A stretch of DNA of 64,000 nt from positions 1 through 64,000 of the forward strand of contig NZ_AZES01000026.1 in the NCBI RefSeq assembly GCF_001434985.1, in the 5' to 3' direction. Below are positions 17,950-27,093 of the stretch, in pieces. How positions within the stretch are numbered: the first letter of the stretch is position 1; each line of letters opens with the position of its first letter. Under the pieces are notes generated by a model that was not told where the DNA came from, did not search any database, and saw only the letters and a program-made list of their open reading frames with translations. The DNA is from Companilactobacillus paralimentarius DSM 13238 = JCM 10415 (GTDB lineage Bacteria; Bacillota; Bacilli; Lactobacillales; Lactobacillaceae). The translations under genes and the position numbers were made by a program.

Positions 17950-18921
17950 ATGACAATAAACGATATAGCAAAAATAAGTGGTGTTTCTAAAAGTTCAGTT
18001 TCTAGATATTTGAATGGCGGTAGTATTTCCAAAGCAAACGCTTCAAAAATCGAAAAAGTAATTAAAGAAACAGGTTATAGACCCAATAAAGTCGCCAGTA
18101 GATTAAAGGCAACAAATGGAAAAATGATAGGTATCCTCATTAGTGAAATTCAAACAAAAAGTGTTGGGATCATTTTATTTAATTTACAAGAAACACTAAA
18201 AAAATTAGGATATCAATTATTTATAATATCTGATAGGCAATGGGAAAATGATAAAATTTCCAATCTAGCATCCCTTGTTTCTCAAGGTGTGGACGGCATC
18301 ATTCTTGGTACATCACGTCTAACAAAAGATACCTTGAAATACCTTTCGTCATTAAGTATTCCCGTTTTACTTTTAGGTCAAAAAAATAGTATTTTTCCTT
18401 ATTGTAAAATCAATGATTTTGATGGCGGACTCATGATGGGTCAATATATTAACACTATTACTGATGGACAAATCTTATACTTATCAATGCCCTTATACGA
18501 TTTGGCTGCTGGTAAAGAAAGACAGGACGGGTTCTTAAGTGCCTTCACTACAAATAGTACTAATGTTCATACTATCGAATGTGGGTATGATCCAGAATCC
18601 GTTTATAATCAAAAAGAAAAAATAAATAAAATTAACCCCTCTGTTATTGTTTGTGCTTCCGATTATTTAGTTCTTGGATTGTTAAAGATAATTAACGAAA
18701 AAAGTATATCCAATTATCAACATATCAAATATACCGGTTTTGGAGATTATGAATTTAGTGGAGACTATGCTCTATCAATAACCAGTCTAAAGTTTGACTA
18801 TAAACAGTTGGGAATTAACACAGGTTATAAAATAGTAAATATGGTAGAAGGTAATAACAAACTAACATCAAATGAATTAACATTGAATTTGATAAAAAGG
18901 ACAAGTACTGAAGGAATTTAA
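17950..18921 (+). CDS. LacI family transcriptional regulator
   Basis: About 323 residues. The helix-turn-helix is MTINDIAKISGVSKSSVSRYLNG, the hinge TGYRPNKVASRLKA, and the core a ligand-binding domain. It is divergent from the PTS operon, with two identical palindromes in the intergenic region, so it is very probably the local repressor and autoregulates. ATG 17950 follows AAAGGAG; an apparent upstream ATG at 17920 lies within operator O2 and has no ribosome site. The inducer is presumably the imported sugar or its phosphate. Confidence 0.88.
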   Translation: MTINDIAKISGVSKSSVSRYLNGGSISKANASKIEKVIKETGYRPNKVASRLKATNGKMIGILISEIQTKSVGIILFNLQETLKKLGYQLFIISDRQWENDKISNLASLVSQGVDGIILGTSRLTKDTLKYLSSLSIPVLLLGQKNSIFPYCKINDFDGGLMMGQYINTITDGQILYLSMPLYDLAAGKERQDGFLSAFTTNSTNVHTIECGYDPESVYNQKEKINKINPSVIVCASDYLVLGLLKIINEKSISNYQHIKYTGFGDYEFSGDYALSITSLKFDYKQLGINTGYKIVNMVEGNNKLTSNELTLNLIKRTSTEGI

Positions 18922-18924
18922 AAA

Positions 18925-19686
18925 ATGACAAATAAAATAATTATTCGAGCAGATGATTTAGGATATTCAAAGGCTGTGGATTATGGAATATATGAAACAA
19001 TAAAAAATGGATTAATTAATAATGTAGGAATCATGACAAATATGCCTGATGCCGAAAGAGCCTTTAATTTAATAAAGAACTTTGATGTTTGTCTTGGACT
19101 ACATGTAAACATTTGTACAGGTTTTCCTTTATCCAATCCATCTAAGATTAAAAGTATTACCACAAATAATGGATTCTTCATTCCCTCAAAAAACTATAGG
19201 AAATCAAAAAAAGATATTGTTAACTTAGAAGAGGTAACTTTAGAAATACAGGCCCAGTATGATAGATTTATAGAAATTACTGGAAAAAAACCTTCTTATT
19301 TCGAAGGACATGCGGTCCAAAGTAAAAACTTTAAAATCGGACTAAAAAGAGTAGCAAACAGAGAGGACGTAGCTTATTTAGATTTTTCACTTGATCCAGA
19401 TATTAAAACAATTCCGTTTAAAAATACTATCATGTACCCTTATATGGAAACTTTAAATGAAGGCTTTAATCCTTATGACATGTTGAAAAATGCATCTCTT
19501 GATGAGCATAAGGATGGTTTTTCAATGGTCGTTTGTCATCCAGGTTACTTGGACAAGTATATTCTCAATCATTCAAGTGTAACTATTCCCAGAACTGAGG
19601 ATGTAGAGATGCTCACTAGTCCCAAAGTAAAAAAATGGATTATATCGAATAATATTCAATTAATTAAATATTCCGATATCAAGTGA
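18925..19686 (+). CDS. Carbohydrate deacetylase, ChbG/HpnK (YdjC) family
   Basis: A 253-residue metal-dependent N-deacetylase family member. RADDLGYS (residues 8-15, metal Asp11), His60 in GLHVN and His129 in EGHAV match the Asp-His-His metal set; VCHPGY is near residue 205. Chitin-disaccharide deacetylases of this family usually have a His-rich DSHHHxH block where this protein has EGHAVQ, so it belongs to a diverged subgroup. It starts 3 nt after the regulator stop, in the same transcript. Context suggests it removes an N-acetyl group from the sugar brought in by the neighbouring PTS. Confidence 0.85.
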   Translation: MTNKIIIRADDLGYSKAVDYGIYETIKNGLINNVGIMTNMPDAERAFNLIKNFDVCLGLHVNICTGFPLSNPSKIKSITTNNGFFIPSKNYRKSKKDIVNLEEVTLEIQAQYDRFIEITGKKPSYFEGHAVQSKNFKIGLKRVANREDVAYLDFSLDPDIKTIPFKNTIMYPYMETLNEGFNPYDMLKNASLDEHKDGFSMVVCHPGYLDKYILNHSSVTIPRTEDVEMLTSPKVKKWIISNNIQLIKYSDIK

Positions 19687-19688
19687 TT

Positions 19689-19733
19689 CAAAAAGAGGAC
19701 TCAAACCTAAATGGTCTGAATCCTCTTTTTTAT
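19689..19733. terminator. Terminator after the deacetylase gene
   Basis: AAAAGAGGACTCAAACC pairs imperfectly with GGTCTGAATCCTCTTTTTT between the deacetylase gene and the convergent YtxH-like gene. Confidence 0.8.
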
Positions 19734-19759
19734 GTTTAATTTAAATTTTTAAATATATA

Positions 19760-20056
19760 TTAATCTTCGTCGTTAAGATCATCTTCATTAAAAACGATGT
19801 CTGATGTATCTTCATCATCTTTAATCTTATCAACAGTTGAAGCCATATGATCTTTTAGGGCATCTGTTTTGTCATTAAAAGCATTTACTAAATCACTGTT
19901 AGTGTTTAGACCAACGCCACCATTATTGAAATCGCCACGAATAGTCTTAATGTTTTCAATCAACTTTTGTCCTGATTCACTAGTTAAATACTTAGAAGCT
20001 AAATAGCCTGATGCGCAGCCTAAAAATAAGCCAACAATAAAATGATTATTTTTCAT
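19760..20056 (-). CDS. YtxH-like small envelope protein
   Basis: A 98-residue protein with one N-terminal membrane segment (FIVGLFLGCASGYLASKYL) followed by a charged soluble region ending in an acidic tail. Glycine-containing membrane helix plus short amphipathic tail is the YtxH/GvpP-like layout. It lies 2 nt after the YtxG-like gene, the same pairing as ytxG-ytxH of Bacillus, where the genes respond to general stress. Confidence 0.7.
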   Translation of the reverse strand: MKNNHFIVGLFLGCASGYLASKYLTSESGQKLIENIKTIRGDFNNGGVGLNTNSDLVNAFNDKTDALKDHMASTVDKIKDDEDTSDIVFNEDDLNDED

Positions 20057-20058
20057 AA

Positions 20059-20469
20059 CTAATTATTCTTCTTTCTTGGCCATACTTTGGTGGCTGTCTT
20101 AAGAACTGTAGCCACATTGCCTAATGTTAATAAGTTTTGAAGACTGAAACCTGAATTATGATGTTCTGAAGTTGCAGCAGCACTCTTCTTACCTAAGTTC
20201 TCCACTGTATCAAAAAGTGGATTCAGCTTACTAGACTTACTGTTAACGTCATCCATCAAAGTATTTGTCTTATCAACAAGCTTTGTACTTTGATCCATGA
20301 TTTCATCTGTATTCTTAGATAAAATCTCCACCATCTTAGTAGTTTCCTTCATTGTTTCTTGTAACTCTTGAAGCAATTTAGCAGTTTGTACTAGTGTTCT
20401 GGCTAAATATACAACCAACACTACAAATGCGACTGCAGCAATCAATCCTGCAATTTGTCCACCAGTCAT
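20059..20469 (-). CDS. DUF948 family protein (YtxG-like)
   Basis: A 136-residue protein with an N-terminal membrane helix (about residues 5-25) and a long amphipathic, coiled-coil-like region (TAKLLQELQETMKETTKMVEILSKNTDEIM) typical of DUF948. It starts with AGGAGGG upstream and is followed immediately by the YtxH-like gene. Probably an envelope-associated stress protein. Confidence 0.8.
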   Translation of the reverse strand: MTGGQIAGLIAAVAFVVLVVYLARTLVQTAKLLQELQETMKETTKMVEILSKNTDEIMDQSTKLVDKTNTLMDDVNSKSSKLNPLFDTVENLGKKSAAATSEHHNSGFSLQNLLTLGNVATVLKTATKVWPRKKNN

Positions 20470-20535
20470 AATATTACCCTCCTGTATTTTAATAGCACTT
20501 TCATACTAGCATTATAACAATTTTAGGGCAATTAA

Positions 20536-21135
20536 TTACCAAATAATCCAATCTTGCCACTGTTTTTCTAACTTTTTAATAGCTTGTCCACGATGACTGA
20601 TCTGATTCTTTTCATCGACTGTAATTTGAGCCATTGTTTTTCCTAATTCCGGCACATAAAACAACGGATCATAACCAAAACCGTCGTCACCTTCTGGGAA
20701 AGCACCAATAATTCCATCTACTTTTCCTTCAACGACTAAATCTTTATCATTCTTAGGATTAGCAAAAACTAAAGTTGAAACAAAATGGGCTGTACGTTTT
20801 TCTTTAGGGACTCCACCTAATTCACTCAACAATTTAGCATTATTAGCGGCATCATTGTGATCACCAGCATAACGGGCCGAATAGATGCCAGGACGACCAT
20901 ATAAAGCATCCACTTGTAAACCAGAGTCGTCAGCAATCGTAGGTAGATTGAAACGTTCCATGACGGCATGAGCCTTTAAAGTAGCATTCTCTTCAAAAGT
21001 TTTACCAGTTTCTCTAATTTCGGGAAAATCTGGAAAATCTAATAAAGTCTTGATTTCAAAATGTTCATCATCAAAAACACGCTTGAACTCACGTGCCTTA
21101 CCAGGATTCTTAGTTGCTATTATTATTTCTTTCAT
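20536..21135 (-). CDS. rdgB: XTP/dITP diphosphatase (RdgB/HAM1 family)
   Basis: A 199-residue nucleotide pyrophosphatase that removes deaminated purine triphosphates (ITP, dITP, XTP). ATKNPGKAREF binds the phosphates, ADDSGLQVDAL carries the metal Asp pair, and GFGYDPLFYVPE and SHRGQA complete the family signature. The start overlaps the murI end by 26 nt, the common Bacilli racE/murI-rdgB operon. Confidence 0.93.
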   Translation of the reverse strand: MKEIIIATKNPGKAREFKRVFDDEHFEIKTLLDFPDFPEIRETGKTFEENATLKAHAVMERFNLPTIADDSGLQVDALYGRPGIYSARYAGDHNDAANNAKLLSELGGVPKEKRTAHFVSTLVFANPKNDKDLVVEGKVDGIIGAFPEGDDGFGYDPLFYVPELGKTMAQITVDEKNQISHRGQAIKKLEKQWQDWIIW

Positions 21136-21937
21136 CGTTTCCTCCGATATTTACTAAGCTAATTTCATCAATATCCGTTTTTAACCAACGTTTAGCTAAT
21201 CTAGAGAATTCTTCAATATCACTAGTTGCATATAATTTCAATGTACGTTGCTTACTATCGGTCAACAAATCATTTTCAGTCAAATATTTGGTTGTCACTT
21301 TAACAGTACTTACAGCTGGATCGATTAACTTAGTATCTGGTAAATAATCATTAATTTGTTTCTTTAACATTGGAAAGTGAGTACATCCCAAAATTAAAGT
21401 ATCATAGTCGTTATCTTTAAAGGGTTTCAAAGTTACTTCAATATTATCTTTGGTCTCTTTAGTATCAGCTTGATCATTTTCAACAAATGAAACGAATTTT
21501 TGCGCTGCTACACCTAGAGAAGTCAATTTAGGATTTATCTCTTGAATAGTTTTGTTATAGCTCTTTGAATTGATTGTTGATTCAGTTCCAATAATTCCAA
21601 TATGACCAGATTTAGTTACTTTAGAAGCTTCTTCAGAACCTGGTTTGATTACTCCAATCATGGGAACAGTAAACTCTTGACGCAAAGTTTGTAATGCGTT
21701 GGCAGTTGCTGTATTACAACCATAAATTATTAATTTTACATTTTGACTAATTAAATACTGTACCATTTCACGAGTATAAGATATGATTTGGTCATGTGTT
21801 TTGACCCCATAAGGCATTCTAGCCTCATCACCGATAAATACAACGTCTTCGTTAGGTAACTGACGAATCACTTCTTTTACCACTGTCAATCCACCTAACC
21901 CAGAATCTAACACTCCAATTGGTCTATTATCACTCAT
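21110..21937 (-). CDS. murI: Glutamate racemase
   Basis: A 275-residue enzyme making D-glutamate for peptidoglycan. DSGLGGLTVVKE is the N-terminal substrate motif. The two catalytic cysteines are in YGCNTATA and LGCTHFPML. No cofactor motif is expected. Start ATG with AGGGG upstream. Overlaps rdgB downstream. Confidence 0.95.
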   Translation of the reverse strand: MSDNRPIGVLDSGLGGLTVVKEVIRQLPNEDVVFIGDEARMPYGVKTHDQIISYTREMVQYLISQNVKLIIYGCNTATANALQTLRQEFTVPMIGVIKPGSEEASKVTKSGHIGIIGTESTINSKSYNKTIQEINPKLTSLGVAAQKFVSFVENDQADTKETKDNIEVTLKPFKDNDYDTLILGCTHFPMLKKQINDYLPDTKLIDPAVSTVKVTTKYLTENDLLTDSKQRTLKLYATSDIEEFSRLAKRWLKTDIDEISLVNIGGNDERNNNSN

Positions 21938-22032
21938 ATGTTACCCCTGCCTTCATTTAAGCGAATTATCTGTATTTTATGAAAATAATTATGTGCTATC
22001 TTTTACATTGACTTAAAAAGCAATTATTCTAA

Positions 22033-22041
22033 TGATATAAT
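22033..22041 (+). promoter_or_regulatory. Extended -10 promoter of the DUF2507 gene
   Basis: TGATATAAT is a perfect TGn extended -10 ending 28 nt before the ATG at 22070. Confidence 0.6.
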
Positions 22042-22069
22042 GAATTGTCTGAAAAAAGGAGTTAAAGCA

Positions 22070-22537
22070 ATGGCCGCAAAATCAAATGATCTCAACAAAC
22101 CAAAGTTAACAGATACCCAAGATGATAAAAGTGAAAATACGTTAACTGAAAATTACTTTGCAGTTTCGGTACTCCGTGATTTTATCCTTCCCGATCTACT
22201 CGATAAAGATACCGTCGAACTACTATATTGGGCAGGTAAAAATCTTAGCCGTCAATTGATTCTTGACATGCAAAGCCTACCTGAACTATTTCAAAAAGCT
22301 GGCTTCGGTAAACTTGAAATTACCAAGCAAACTAAACATAGTTACATTTATACGTTAACCGGTCCCGAAGTTGTTCAACGTTTTGATACTAATAATGATG
22401 ATCCAGAGTTTTCATTAGAGACTGGAATAATTGCTGAAACTGTCGAAAAAACTATTGCAGCATATTGCCTAGGCACATATACTGTCGACAGCAAAGCCAA
22501 AAGCGTTTCAATTAAAATACAAATTGATCGAAACTAA
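22070..22537 (+). CDS. DUF2507 / YslB family protein
   Basis: About 155 residues. The region NYFAVSVLRDFILPDLLDKDTVELLYWAGKNLSRQL followed by MQSLPELFQKAGFGKLEI is the YslB (DUF2507) pattern, a fold related to V4R small-molecule-binding domains. Function unknown. ATG 22070 is preceded by AAAGGAG; an upstream ATG at 22040 overlaps the -10 and is unlikely. It is divergent from murI and convergent with trxA, as in several Bacilli. Confidence 0.8.
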   Translation: MAAKSNDLNKPKLTDTQDDKSENTLTENYFAVSVLRDFILPDLLDKDTVELLYWAGKNLSRQLILDMQSLPELFQKAGFGKLEITKQTKHSYIYTLTGPEVVQRFDTNNDDPEFSLETGIIAETVEKTIAAYCLGTYTVDSKAKSVSIKIQIDRN

Positions 22538-22547
22538 AGTATACACC

Positions 22548-22585
22548 AAAAAAGCCCTAATTCAGATGAATTAGGGCTTTTTTTA
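22548..22585. terminator. Bidirectional terminator (DUF2507 gene / trxA)
   Basis: AAAGCCCTAATTC and GAATTAGGGCTTT form a 13-bp perfect stem with a 4-base loop, with an A-run before it and a T-run after it. Confidence 0.9.
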
Positions 22586-22601
22586 TTGCTATTTATTTGA
22601 A

Positions 22602-22913
22602 TTAGTCAGAATAGCCATCAAGAATCTTAGCTAGTTGAGCCTTATTATGGAATCCAGTTATCTTATCAACTACTTCGCCGTCTTTTTTAACAAGCAATGT
22701 AGGGATAGCCATAATTCCAAATGATTTAGGCGTATCAGGATTAGCATCTACATCCATCTTTAAAAATTTAACTGAATCATCTTCTTCAGACAATTGTTCA
22801 ATAACTGGTGATTGCATACGACATGGGCCACACCATGTTGCCCAGAAATCAACTAGGACAACGCCATCTTTTGTTTCTTCCTCAAAATCTTTGTCTGTTA
22901 CTTCATCAACCAT
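22602..22913 (-). CDS. trxA: Thioredoxin
   Basis: A 103-residue thioredoxin with the active site WCGPC and the cis-proline loop IPTLLV. It reduces protein disulfides. I chose ATG 22913 because AAGGAG sits 8 nt upstream; an in-frame GTG at 22922 overlaps that site. Directly downstream of mutS2, an arrangement common in lactobacilli. Confidence 0.93.
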   Translation of the reverse strand: MVDEVTDKDFEEETKDGVVLVDFWATWCGPCRMQSPVIEQLSEEDDSVKFLKMDVDANPDTPKSFGIMAIPTLLVKKDGEVVDKITGFHNKAQLAKILDGYSD

Positions 22914-22981
22914 TATAATCACTCCTTAACTGGTTAAATATTATCATTAATAACCTAATTTTTGAAAATATTTTGCTTATA

Positions 22982-25336
22982 TTACAAATCAACAATTGTT
23001 GCACCAGAACCACCTGAACTAGCTGGTGCGTAGCCAAATGACTTAACTCGCGGATTACGTTGCAAGTAATTCGTAACACCTTTTCTGATAACACCAGTAC
23101 CAAATCCATGGACAATTGTTACTTGATTATAACCGGCTAACAAGGCAGCATCAATATATTGATCTAGATCTGACATAGCCTCTTCATAACGTTCACCACG
23201 TAAATCTAGCTTACTTGATAGACCTGTACTCCTTGTTCTTCTGACCATAGTTGGTTTTTTCTCGGGTTCAGGTTCGGCTGATTGAACTTTCTCAAGATCT
23301 TCAGCACCAAACTTCATCTTCAAAATACCTAATTGAACTTCATATTCATTATCTTTATTCTTACGAACAATCGTTCCAATTTGGTCGTATGGCAAAGCCT
23401 TAACATCATCGCCAACTTTCAAAATTTGTTTACGTTTATTACGACGTAAAACCTTATTCTTCTTGATCGTCTCATCCTGATGTAAGTTCTTCAAACCAGT
23501 CTTAGCCGAAATAATCTGATCTTCCTTGACCATTGATCCCTTACGTTCCATTTCGTGAAGATGATCAATAATCTTTTCGGATTCTTTTTTAGCTTTAGCA
23601 ACAATTTGATTAGCACGAACCTTAGCAGCTTGAATCTCAGAAGCTTTAGATTTATCCAGAGCGTCACTCTTTTGTTCATAATCTTTTTGAACATCTTTAT
23701 TCTTAGATAATTGAACCTGCAATTGCTCATTCTTCTGTTCAAATTCTTTACGACGATTCTCTAAGTCAGCAATCATGTTATTCAAATCCTGACTCTCACC
23801 ACTCATCAATGACTGACCACGATCGACAACACTACGAACCATGCCCAATCTAGCTGCAATATTAAAAGCATTACTTGCACCTGGAATGCCAATCAACAAT
23901 CTGTATGTAGGTTTCAATGACTCATCGTCAAATTCCATACTAGCATTGATTGTCTCTGGCGTATTGTAAGCAAAGACTTTCAATTCAGGATAGTGAGTTG
24001 TTGCCATGATAAAGCAATGTGATTGAGCCAATTTTTCTAGAATAGCAATCGCAATTGCAGCTCCCTCTTGGGGATCAGTGCCGGCACCAAGTTCATCGAT
24101 CAGAACTAAACTGTGTCCTGACACCTTATGGATGATATTAATAATATTATCCATATGAGATGAGAAAGTACTCAAGTTCTGTTCAATTGATTGTTCATCA
24201 CCAATGTCGACAAAAACTTCATCGAAAACAGCAATTTCACTTTCTTCACGCGCTGGGATAAACAATCCAGCCTGAGCCATCAATTGAATCAGGCCCAAAG
24301 TTTTCATAGTAATAGTTTTACCACCAGTATTAGGACCAGTGATCAACATTGTCTTATAGCCATCACCCATTTTAATATCATTAGCCACGACCTTATCAGG
24401 ATCGATTAGAGGGTGTTTTGCATTATAAAGTTCAACTACATGGTCCTTAGAAATTAAAGGCTCTGTCGCCTTTATTTCACGTGCATACTTAGCTTTAGCA
24501 TTGATCAAATCAAACTGAGCCAGTACTTCGTTATTTTTGACGATCTCATCAATTTCTGGGCGAACTAAGTCTGACAAGTCATTTAAAATACGGACTTCTT
24601 CCATCTTTTCAGAAACCTGAGATTCATGTAATTGATTATTTAGCCCAACAACGGCTTGAGGTTCAATATAAAGCGTTTGACCACTGGCACTTTGGTCATG
24701 GACTACACCACCAAACTTAGCCTTATATTCAGTTTTAACTGGAATTACAAACCGATCATCACGCAATGTCACAATTGCTTCGGTTAAATACTTAGTATTT
24801 TTACCACGAGTATATTGTTCCATTGATTGTCTAATTTGGTCATTCAAACGAGAAATACGTCCACGAATATACTTCAAATCATCAGAAGCTGTATCCAAAA
24901 CTCGACCAGTATCATCTAATGAACGAGAAATTCTCTTTGTTAAACCAGGATTATCGATCAACTTATCATTCAATTCATACAATTGACGTAAATCAATTCT
25001 GTCATCCTTTAAACCTGCAAAGAACTCTTTTAATTCAGTTGTATTCTGAAGTACTTGTCCTATTTGAGCCAATTCAGTTCCATTTAAATTACCGTCTTTT
25101 TTCAAACGGTTGGCCTGATCATGTAGATCAGCCAATTTTCTAACAGGGATTTCTCCCTTAATACGAAGAATGTCAGCACCATCTTTAGTTTGATCGATCA
25201 ATCTTTGAACAATTGATTCGACTGACATCGGCATTAATTTTTTTAAGAGAGTATTCCCACGCGTTGTGATTAGGTATTTGGCAATTTCAGCTTTGATTTT
25301 GTCAAATTCTAATACTTTCAAAGCCTTATTATTCAT
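22982..25336 (-). CDS. mutS2: MutS2 (ribosome rescue / recombination-control ATPase)
   Basis: A 784-residue MutS2. The order is N-terminal core and clamp region, ABC-type ATPase (Walker A GPNTGGKT near residue 335, Walker B LVLIDELGAGTDP), a long coiled coil (about 515-625) and a C-terminal Smr endonuclease domain (LDLRGERYEEAMSDLDQYI, IVHGFGTGVIRKGV). It lacks the mismatch-binding domain of MutS. MutS2 proteins act on branched DNA and, in Bacillus, on collided ribosomes. Start ATG with AGGAGA upstream. Confidence 0.94.
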   Translation of the reverse strand: MNNKALKVLEFDKIKAEIAKYLITTRGNTLLKKLMPMSVESIVQRLIDQTKDGADILRIKGEIPVRKLADLHDQANRLKKDGNLNGTELAQIGQVLQNTTELKEFFAGLKDDRIDLRQLYELNDKLIDNPGLTKRISRSLDDTGRVLDTASDDLKYIRGRISRLNDQIRQSMEQYTRGKNTKYLTEAIVTLRDDRFVIPVKTEYKAKFGGVVHDQSASGQTLYIEPQAVVGLNNQLHESQVSEKMEEVRILNDLSDLVRPEIDEIVKNNEVLAQFDLINAKAKYAREIKATEPLISKDHVVELYNAKHPLIDPDKVVANDIKMGDGYKTMLITGPNTGGKTITMKTLGLIQLMAQAGLFIPAREESEIAVFDEVFVDIGDEQSIEQNLSTFSSHMDNIINIIHKVSGHSLVLIDELGAGTDPQEGAAIAIAILEKLAQSHCFIMATTHYPELKVFAYNTPETINASMEFDDESLKPTYRLLIGIPGASNAFNIAARLGMVRSVVDRGQSLMSGESQDLNNMIADLENRRKEFEQKNEQLQVQLSKNKDVQKDYEQKSDALDKSKASEIQAAKVRANQIVAKAKKESEKIIDHLHEMERKGSMVKEDQIISAKTGLKNLHQDETIKKNKVLRRNKRKQILKVGDDVKALPYDQIGTIVRKNKDNEYEVQLGILKMKFGAEDLEKVQSAEPEPEKKPTMVRRTRSTGLSSKLDLRGERYEEAMSDLDQYIDAALLAGYNQVTIVHGFGTGVIRKGVTNYLQRNPRVKSFGYAPASSGGSGATIVDL

Positions 25337-25355
25337 ACTCTTCTCCTGTTATAAA

Positions 25356-25385
25356 ATAAGACTGAAACAAACGTCTCAGTCTTAA
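25356..25385. terminator. Hairpin between cvpA and mutS2
   Basis: AAGACTGA pairs with TCAGTCTT around a 10-base loop. The following T-run on the minus strand is interrupted, so termination of cvpA transcripts may be partial. Confidence 0.5.
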
Positions 25386-25389
25386 AGTT

Positions 25390-25932
25390 TTACATAGCTC
25401 CTATCCACAGATTACTTAGCATTGCCGTTAAACCTGGTGTACTCTTAATCATCGTCGAAGCTACAAATGAATGTTGCAAAGCATGTTGAATTCCGGATAC
25501 TGGAATCATTGCCAAAATTAATAGGATCATAAAGATCGTTACATATGTGACAACGAAACCAATAATTCCACCGCTTAATATATTGACGTCATTATACATT
25601 GGAAAATAAGTTAAACGTTTAAAATAAAGCCCAGCAAAACGAATAATTACCCAACCAATGAAACAAACAAATATAAAAGCAAAGGCACGATAAAATGCAT
25701 CATCTAATTTCATACCAACTTTTGTCGTAAAAAAGGCAAACTCACTGCCCAAACTAGCTGAAGGGTATGGTACGATCATTTCAAATTTAGGACCAAGGGC
25801 CTTATATGTCACCCATGCTAAACAAAAGAACAGTCCATATCCAACTGCATAAAACGCCTCCATGGCAAGGCCACGGCGAGCACCAATATAAAAACCATAA
25901 ATCAAAAGTAAAATAAGTAAAAGACTAAGCAT
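25390..25932 (-). CDS. CvpA family membrane protein
   Basis: A 180-residue protein with four or five membrane spans; the glycine-rich start (LLLILLLIYGFYIGARRG) and the SGGIIGFVVTYVTIFMILLIL span are typical of CvpA/YshB. CvpA homologues were named from colicin V production and in Bacilli sit next to mutS2. Function in Gram-positives is unclear. ATG with AAGGGGA upstream. Confidence 0.8.
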   Translation of the reverse strand: MLSLLLILLLIYGFYIGARRGLAMEAFYAVGYGLFFCLAWVTYKALGPKFEMIVPYPSASLGSEFAFFTTKVGMKLDDAFYRAFAFIFVCFIGWVIIRFAGLYFKRLTYFPMYNDVNILSGGIIGFVVTYVTIFMILLILAMIPVSGIQHALQHSFVASTMIKSTPGLTAMLSNLWIGAM

Positions 25933-25987
25933 TATTTCCCCTTACATCAATCATGCTAAAAAGCGAATTTGTGAATCATACTTTAGG

Positions 25988-26032
25988 ATAAAAATACCAA
26001 ACGATTGGCTTACGCCAATCGTTATTTTTATC
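25988..26032 (-). terminator. Terminator of the alaS-ireB-ruvX-yrzB operon
   Basis: AACGATTGGC and GCCAATCGTT form a perfect stem, with a T-run on the minus strand, directly after the yrzB stop. Confidence 0.85.
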
Positions 26033-26329
26033 TTATTCTTCGTCACTTGTGAAGGTATTTAATACCTCTTGAACCATATCCCATTCTTCAGGATCTTCAA
26101 TTGGATTCAATTCTCCTGCATCTACATCACCATTTTGGTCTGGTGTGAAAGAAAAGGCTTGAATCTCAATTTCATCTGAATCCTCTGAAGCCTTAGGATA
26201 TAGAAAGACATATGATTTACCATAATCATCTGAATCAAAAGTAAAGAGAATCTTGTAAACTTCTTTATTACCTTGTTCATCACTTAAAATAACTTCATCT
26301 AAATCTTTTGGTGGTTGTTTTTCACTCAT
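26033..26329 (-). CDS. yrzB: DUF1292 family protein (YrzB)
   Basis: About 98 residues, strongly acidic, with the DUF1292 pattern ITLxDExGNEVxYxILFTFD: here VILSDEQGNKEVYKILFTFDSDDYGKSYVFLYP. Function unknown. ATG 26329 follows AGGTGA; a GTG at 26338 is part of that site. Sits directly behind ruvX in the universal Bacilli ireB-ruvX-yrzB trio. Confidence 0.88.
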   Translation of the reverse strand: MSEKQPPKDLDEVILSDEQGNKEVYKILFTFDSDDYGKSYVFLYPKASEDSDEIEIQAFSFTPDQNGDVDAGELNPIEDPEEWDMVQEVLNTFTSDEE

Positions 26330-26338
26330 ATTTATCAC

Positions 26339-26773
26339 CTAATTCCGTGTTAGTTTACCTTTGGCGTCAAGGTAATTTTGTAAAATCATTTCGGCAGCAA
26401 TTTTATCAACTACCTTCTTACGTTTACGACGTGAAACATTTGCTTCATCAATCAGCATTCTTTCAGCTTGCACAGTTGTCAAACGTTCATCAATAAAATC
26501 GACTGGTATATCGAAACGTTCTTCAACCATTTTACCGTATTCACGAGATTTTTCCGCTCTGGGTCCTTCAGTATTATTCATATTTTTAGGCAAACCGAGA
26601 ACAATCCCCGTAGCCTGCTTTTCTTTAATGATCTCATCTAAACGATCTAAGCCAAAATCATCTTTTTTTTCATTCATATGAATAGTTTCCACACCCTGTG
26701 CTGTCCAGCCTAACAAATCGCTTGCTGAGACACCAACAGTTCTTGCACCAACGTCTAAACCTAATAATCGCAT
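26339..26773 (-). CDS. ruvX: Holliday junction resolvase-like RuvX (YqgF)
   Basis: A 144-residue RNase H-fold nuclease. [14 protein letters not shown] is the first acidic motif, [14 protein letters not shown] the second, and [15 protein letters not shown] carries the later acidic residues. The family matures the 5' end of 16S rRNA and resembles Holliday resolvases. The start touches the ireB stop (TAAATG). Confidence 0.92.
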   Translation of the reverse strand: MRLLGLDVGARTVGVSASDLLGWTAQGVETIHMNEKKDDFGLDRLDEIIKEKQATGIVLGLPKNMNNTEGPRAEKSREYGKMVEERFDIPVDFIDERLTTVQAERMLIDEANVSRRKRKKVVDKIAAEMILQNYLDAKGKLTRN

Positions 26774-27031
26774 TTACTTACCTTGATTGAGATAACTCTT
26801 AACTAATTCTTCGATTATCTCGTCTCTTTCATGTTTCAAAATCAAATTACGGGCATCATTATGTCTTGGAATATATGCTGGATCACCAGAAAGAAGATAT
26901 CCAACAATTTGATTGATTGGATTATATCCCTTTTCTTCTAGTGATTGATAAACACTTTCAAGTGTCTCTTTGACATCTTTGCCTTTGTTTTCATTAAAGT
27001 CAAAACTCATTGTTTTATCAAGTGAACTCAT
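26774..27031 (-). CDS. ireB: IreB family regulatory phosphoprotein
   Basis: An 85-residue protein of the UPF0297/IreB family: [10 protein letters not shown] near the N-terminus (with the Thr residues phosphorylated by IreK in Enterococcus) and [35 protein letters not shown]. It is a small substrate of the PASTA kinase pathway that controls cell-wall stress responses. ATG preceded by GGAGG. Confidence 0.92.
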   Translation of the reverse strand: MSSLDKTMSFDFNENKGKDVKETLESVYQSLEEKGYNPINQIVGYLLSGDPAYIPRHNDARNLILKHERDEIIEELVKSYLNQGK

Positions 27032-27093
27032 GGCAAACCTCCATATAACAAATATTTAAGTGACTAGAATGCTTAGTTCAATTATAGCCCACT

